Shown here: positions 6,078-8,112 of the stretch, piece by piece
Layout of the letters: each line of letters begins with the position of its first letter
Numbering within the stretch: the stretch's first letter is position 1
Assembly: GCA_023392645.1 (NCBI GenBank)
Contig: JAEVYR010000536.1
Location: 1 to 8,112 of the forward strand
Length of the DNA: 8,112 nt
Source of the DNA: Chloroflexota bacterium
Lineage (GTDB): Bacteria; Chloroflexota; Chloroflexia; Thermomicrobiales; UBA6265
Reading direction: 5' to 3'
Notes under the pieces: generated by a model
What the model saw: only the letters and a program-made list of their open reading frames with translations
What the model was told of the DNA's origin: nothing
The model's database searches: none
Program-made: the position numbers and the translations under genes

Positions 6078-6102
6078 GGACCGCCTCCTGGTGCAGTGCT
6101 CG

Positions 6103-6288
6103 TCAGGCTTCGAACAGGTCCCCGGCGAGGTATTTGAGGCCGGTATCGACGGCGACGGTGACGACGGCGTGGCCGGGTCCGAGCTTCCGGGCCAGCCGGA
6201 TCGCGGCGGCGGCGTCACCGGCCAGCCGGCGCAGCTGGACGACGGGGGTATGGCCGACGGTGTCCAGTGCCGTTCGCGCAATCGTCAT
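6103..6288 (-). pseudogene. Cysteine synthase remnant: N- and C-termini joined in frame
   Basis: This 61-residue frame begins like a cysteine synthase (O-acetylserine sulfhydrylase, PLP fold type II): residues 1-22 MTIARTALDTVGHTPVVQLRRL match the family start, which is usually IGNTPLVRLNRL. From about residue 25, AAAAIRLARKLGPGH followed by AVVTVAVDTGLKYLAGDLFE matches the extreme C-terminus (usually AA.R.A.ELGPG..VVT...D.GERYLS..LF). Roughly 240-250 central residues are gone, including the PLP lysine, the SGSNGNT-type substrate loop and the glycine-rich phosphate loop, so it cannot be an active enzyme. The frame is uninterrupted and keeps a strong ribosome binding site (AGGAGG, 6-7 nt before ATG 6288) and an upstream promoter. 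The 10-mer GGCCAGCCGG occurs twice near the join (6190-6199, 6220-6229). It is an old internal deletion or, less likely, a retained micro-protein. Confidence 0.75.
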
Positions 6289-6338
6289 GCGGATACCTCC
6301 TGCGTCGGCGGGATGAGGAGGGAAGGTCGTGGCACCAT
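6285..6338 (-). other. Possible 17-codon upstream reading frame
   Basis: In the leader of the remnant/oxidoreductase unit, an ATG at 6338 opens MVPRPSLLIPPTQEVSA. Its TGA overlaps the next start codon as ATGA, and the ribosome binding site of the next gene lies inside it. Such overlap is typical of translational coupling. The peptide has no cysteine codons, so classic cysteine-dependent attenuation is not indicated. Its own ribosome binding site is weak, and it may be chance. Confidence 0.25.
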
Positions 6339-6387
6339 GGCGTCACCCGGTCCGCGAGTCGTATCGTGCTGTTCGAGGCCCAATTGC

Positions 6388-6416
6388 ATCATAGGGATAC
6401 ACGATCGGAGACGCAA
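6388..6416 (-). promoter_or_regulatory. Promoter of the remnant/oxidoreductase unit
   Basis: On the minus strand TTGCGT (6416-6411) lies 17 bp from TATGAT (6393-6388), a 5/6 -10 match at ideal spacing, in an AT-richer pocket. Transcription from about 6381 gives a leader of about 93 nt before ATG 6288. I do not recognise a riboswitch or T-box core in that leader. Confidence 0.5.
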
Positions 6417-6476
6417 CCGAGTCTCGCCCGGCACCGCTGCCCGGCCGGCACTCGTGCGCCCCGAGCGGTCAGGTAC

Positions 6477-6482
6477 CATAAT
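6477..6482 (+). promoter_or_regulatory. Candidate -10 box for ctaA
   Basis: CATAAT is a 5/6 match to the -10 consensus, about 76 nt of leader before the ctaA ATG allowing for the start point. No good -35 hexamer is present at 16-18 bp; TCGTGC (6452-6457) is 19 bp away. A regulator-dependent promoter is possible. Confidence 0.35.
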
Positions 6483-6564
6483 GTGCAGTGCAGGAAGGGC
6501 TCCCGGGCCGCTCCGCCGGTTCGGCATGCGGCAGCGCGGGCGCTTCGGAGGATTCAAGGGAACC

Positions 6565-7536
6565 ATGGACCGACGCATGAAGTGGGCGAAGCGATTCGCC
6601 GTGATCACCGCCGTGGGCATGTTCATCGTGCTGCTGATGGGCGCCAACGTGACCGCCACCGATTCCGGCGCCGGTTGCGGCCGCACCTGGCCGCTGTGCA
6701 ACGACAGCGTCCTGCCCGCCAGGACGCTCGAATCGGTGATCGAGTACAGCCACCGGATCGTCACCAGCATCGAAGGCATCTTCGTGCTCGTCACGGCGAT
6801 CCTCGCCTGGCCGCTGCGCAAGCGCTTCCCCCAGTTCAAGGTGCTCGTGCCGGCGGTGGGCGGCACCCTCATCCTCCAGTCGCTGATGGGCGCCGCCGCC
6901 GTGAAATGGCCAACCTCGCCCGAGGTGATGGCGACCCACTTCGGTATCTCGCTCATCTGTCTCGCCGCCGCCGCCCTGATCGCGCGGATCGTGACCGAGG
7001 CTCGCGACGACGACGAGCATCTCGACATCCGCCGCATCGCCGCGCCGGCCGGCTACAAGGCGCTGATGATCGGCACCCTGGTGCTCTCGATCGTCGTCGC
7101 CTACTCCGGCGCCTACGTCCGCCACACCGGCGCCGAGCTGGCCTGCTCGAGCTGGCCGACCTGCAACGGGCAGCTCATCCCCGAGTTCGAGGGGCTGGCC
7201 GGCATCCACACCATGCACCGCATCGCCGCGCTGGTGATCGGGCTGGCGATCGGCGGGCTGCTGGTCTGGGCGTGGAAGCTCCGCGCGGCGCGGCCGGACC
7301 TGTTCAACCACTCGGCGTTGGCGATGATCCTGGTGATCGCCCAGGCGCTGGCCGGCGCGATCGTCGTGTTTTCCGGTCTGCAACTGCTGGCGACGCTCAC
7401 GCACGCCGGGCTGATGGCGCTGCTGTTCGTGACGCTGGCCGATGGCGTTCGCCTCGTGCTGCCACCGCCGGAGCCGCGCCTCGCCGATGACACCCGCATC
7501 GCCGGCTCGATGCCGCGCATGGCGACGGGGGACTGA
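6565..7536 (+). CDS. ctaA: Heme A synthase (COX15/CtaA family)
   Basis: This 323-residue membrane enzyme oxidises the C8 methyl of heme O to a formyl group, making heme A for aa3-type cytochrome oxidase. Eight membrane helices can be traced in two homologous four-helix halves. The four conserved heme-ligand histidines are H63 (EYSHR), H125 (THFG), H218 (MHR) and H280 (THAG); the catalytic glutamate position is E60. Two extracytoplasmic cysteine pairs are present, C38/C45 (CGRTWPLC) and C194/C200 (CSSWPTC), the arrangement known from Bacillus CtaA. The ATG at 6565 directly precedes the first helix, with AAGGG 4 nt and GGAGGA 12 nt upstream; in-frame ATGs at 6481 and 6526 would add an unlikely arginine-rich extension. 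No ctaB or oxidase subunit gene is nearby. The RDD gene 48 nt downstream is probably cotranscribed. Confidence 0.95.
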   Translation: MDRRMKWAKRFAVITAVGMFIVLLMGANVTATDSGAGCGRTWPLCNDSVLPARTLESVIEYSHRIVTSIEGIFVLVTAILAWPLRKRFPQFKVLVPAVGGTLILQSLMGAAAVKWPTSPEVMATHFGISLICLAAAALIARIVTEARDDDEHLDIRRIAAPAGYKALMIGTLVLSIVVAYSGAYVRHTGAELACSSWPTCNGQLIPEFEGLAGIHTMHRIAALVIGLAIGGLLVWAWKLRAARPDLFNHSALAMILVIAQALAGAIVVFSGLQLLATLTHAGLMALLFVTLADGVRLVLPPPEPRLADDTRIAGSMPRMATGD

Positions 7537-7584
7537 CCCCATCGGCGCGACGCGGACCCTCGCCAGATCCGGGAACGCGCCTCG

Positions 7585-8112
7585 ATGCGGATTCTGATCC
7601 GGCGCCTGATCGCCTTCGCGCTGGACTGGATCGTCCTGTTCCTGGTGCTGGTGCTGCCGCAGGCGCTCATCGGCCTGCTATGGGATGGTTGGCCGCTCCT
7701 CCACGTCGATGACGGCTGGCTGGTGTGGGGGTGGGTGCTGCTGACGGTCTCCGTGCCCAGTTGGATGTACTTCACGCTTGGCGACAGCTCCGTTCGCGGC
7801 GCGACAGTCGGCAAGCGCGTGCTCGGTCTCGCCGTGCGGGACACCGCGAGCGGCGGGCGATTGCCTCGCGAGCGGGCCGTGCTGCGGACGGCGATCAAGC
7901 TGCTGCCATGGGAGCTGACCCACGTCATGATCTTCCTGCCCGAGCCGGTCGGCGAGACGCTCACGCCGTTCAAGACCGCCATGATCGTGATCGTCAACGG
8001 GCTCATGCTGGCGTGGCTGCTCGTTCCGCTCGTCCGCTCGGAACATCGCGCCATCCACGACCTGGCGGCCGGCAGCGTCGTCGCGCCCGGCGTCGAAGGC
8101 GTTGTTCGAGGC
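7585..8112 (+). CDS. RDD-family membrane protein, C-terminus cut by window edge
   Basis: The frame opens with ATG at 7585 and stays open to the last base (176 codons), so the stop lies outside. It fits the RDD domain family of small multi-helix membrane proteins, some of which are linked to transport or ion exchange. The family's Arg and Asp appear in RRLIAFALDW (6-15), then GATVGKRVLGLAVRD (72-86), and near the end HRAIHDLAAGSVV (154-166), the usual HD-x-x-A-G-T-x-V motif. Hydrophobic segments are at about 7-32, 46-64, 107-118 and 132-150. The HD motif normally lies near the C-terminus, so little is likely missing. The ribosome binding site is weak (CGGGAA, about 9 nt upstream), suggesting translation follows ctaA on a shared mRNA. 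The precise function is unknown. Confidence 0.8.
   Translation, partial: MRILIRRLIAFALDWIVLFLVLVLPQALIGLLWDGWPLLHVDDGWLVWGWVLLTVSVPSWMYFTLGDSSVRGATVGKRVLGLAVRDTASGGRLPRERAVLRTAIKLLPWELTHVMIFLPEPVGETLTPFKTAMIVIVNGLMLAWLLVPLVRSEHRAIHDLAAGSVVAPGVEGVVRG

Noticed and set aside
5133..6137. 334-codon plus-strand frame
   Set aside because: Antisense to the LLM oxidoreductase; Arg/His-rich shadow without motifs.
6078..6281. Upstream extension of the LLM oxidoreductase frame
   Set aside because: Overlaps the cysteine synthase remnant in another frame, and the ATG at 6077 has a near-ideal ribosome binding site directly before the family's usual first strand.
6289..6380. Possible SAM or T-box riboswitch in the leader of the cysteine synthase remnant
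   Set aside because: No conserved core sequence of either class could be recognised; only short local inverted repeats are present.
6469..7542. 357-codon minus-strand frame
   Set aside because: Antisense to ctaA, whose ligand histidines and cysteine pairs establish the coding strand.

Overview
The window is GC-rich bacterial DNA (roughly 70% by eye) with a strong G/C third-position bias and long antisense shadow reading frames. Four features fit a Gram-positive-like or Chloroflexota (Thermomicrobia-type) chromosome better than a mobile element: an LLM-class (luciferase-like) flavin/F420 oxidoreductase, a DIM6/NTAB flavin reductase with an apparently leaderless start, an RDD membrane protein, and a heme A synthase with paired extracytoplasmic cysteines. 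The phylum is an inference. I see no transposase, integrase, CRISPR array, tRNA or rRNA.

Layout, left to right. Positions 1-263 hold no convincing gene but carry a cluster of operator-like repeats and a dyad. They probably form the control region of a leftward gene outside the window. A hairpin (264-287) follows the end of a minus-strand hydroxyacid/tartronate-semialdehyde reductase gene (315-1217), which has its own promoter. Upstream of it, also on the minus strand, is a tight pair of very small uncharacterised genes (80 aa, 1526-1768; 46 aa, 1357-1497), each with a good ribosome binding site. Next comes a perfect 9-bp hairpin (1954-1974), then a 63-residue two-helix membrane protein (2023-2214, minus).

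A flavin reductase-like protein (2330-2950, plus) runs divergently from the membrane protein and convergently with a GNAT-like acetyltransferase (2974-3555, minus). An APC-family amino acid permease (3734-5035, plus) diverges from the acetyltransferase and ends in a convergent gap with two hairpins. On the other side of that gap is a minus-strand unit made of a 17-codon upstream reading frame, a 61-residue cysteine synthase remnant and an LLM-class oxidoreductase (5145-6077), all behind one good promoter. Divergently, heme A synthase ctaA (6565-7536) and an RDD-family membrane protein (7585 to the right edge, incomplete) form a rightward pair.

The window is mostly a set of short, independently oriented housekeeping or accessory transcription units, and I do not see a clear new multi-gene system. 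The most unusual item is the cysteine synthase remnant: the first ~22 and last ~37 residues of the enzyme are joined in frame, with promoter and ribosome binding site intact, directly upstream of a flavin/F420 oxidoreductase. The two-gene pair of tiny proteins and the repeat cluster at the left edge are the next most interesting.
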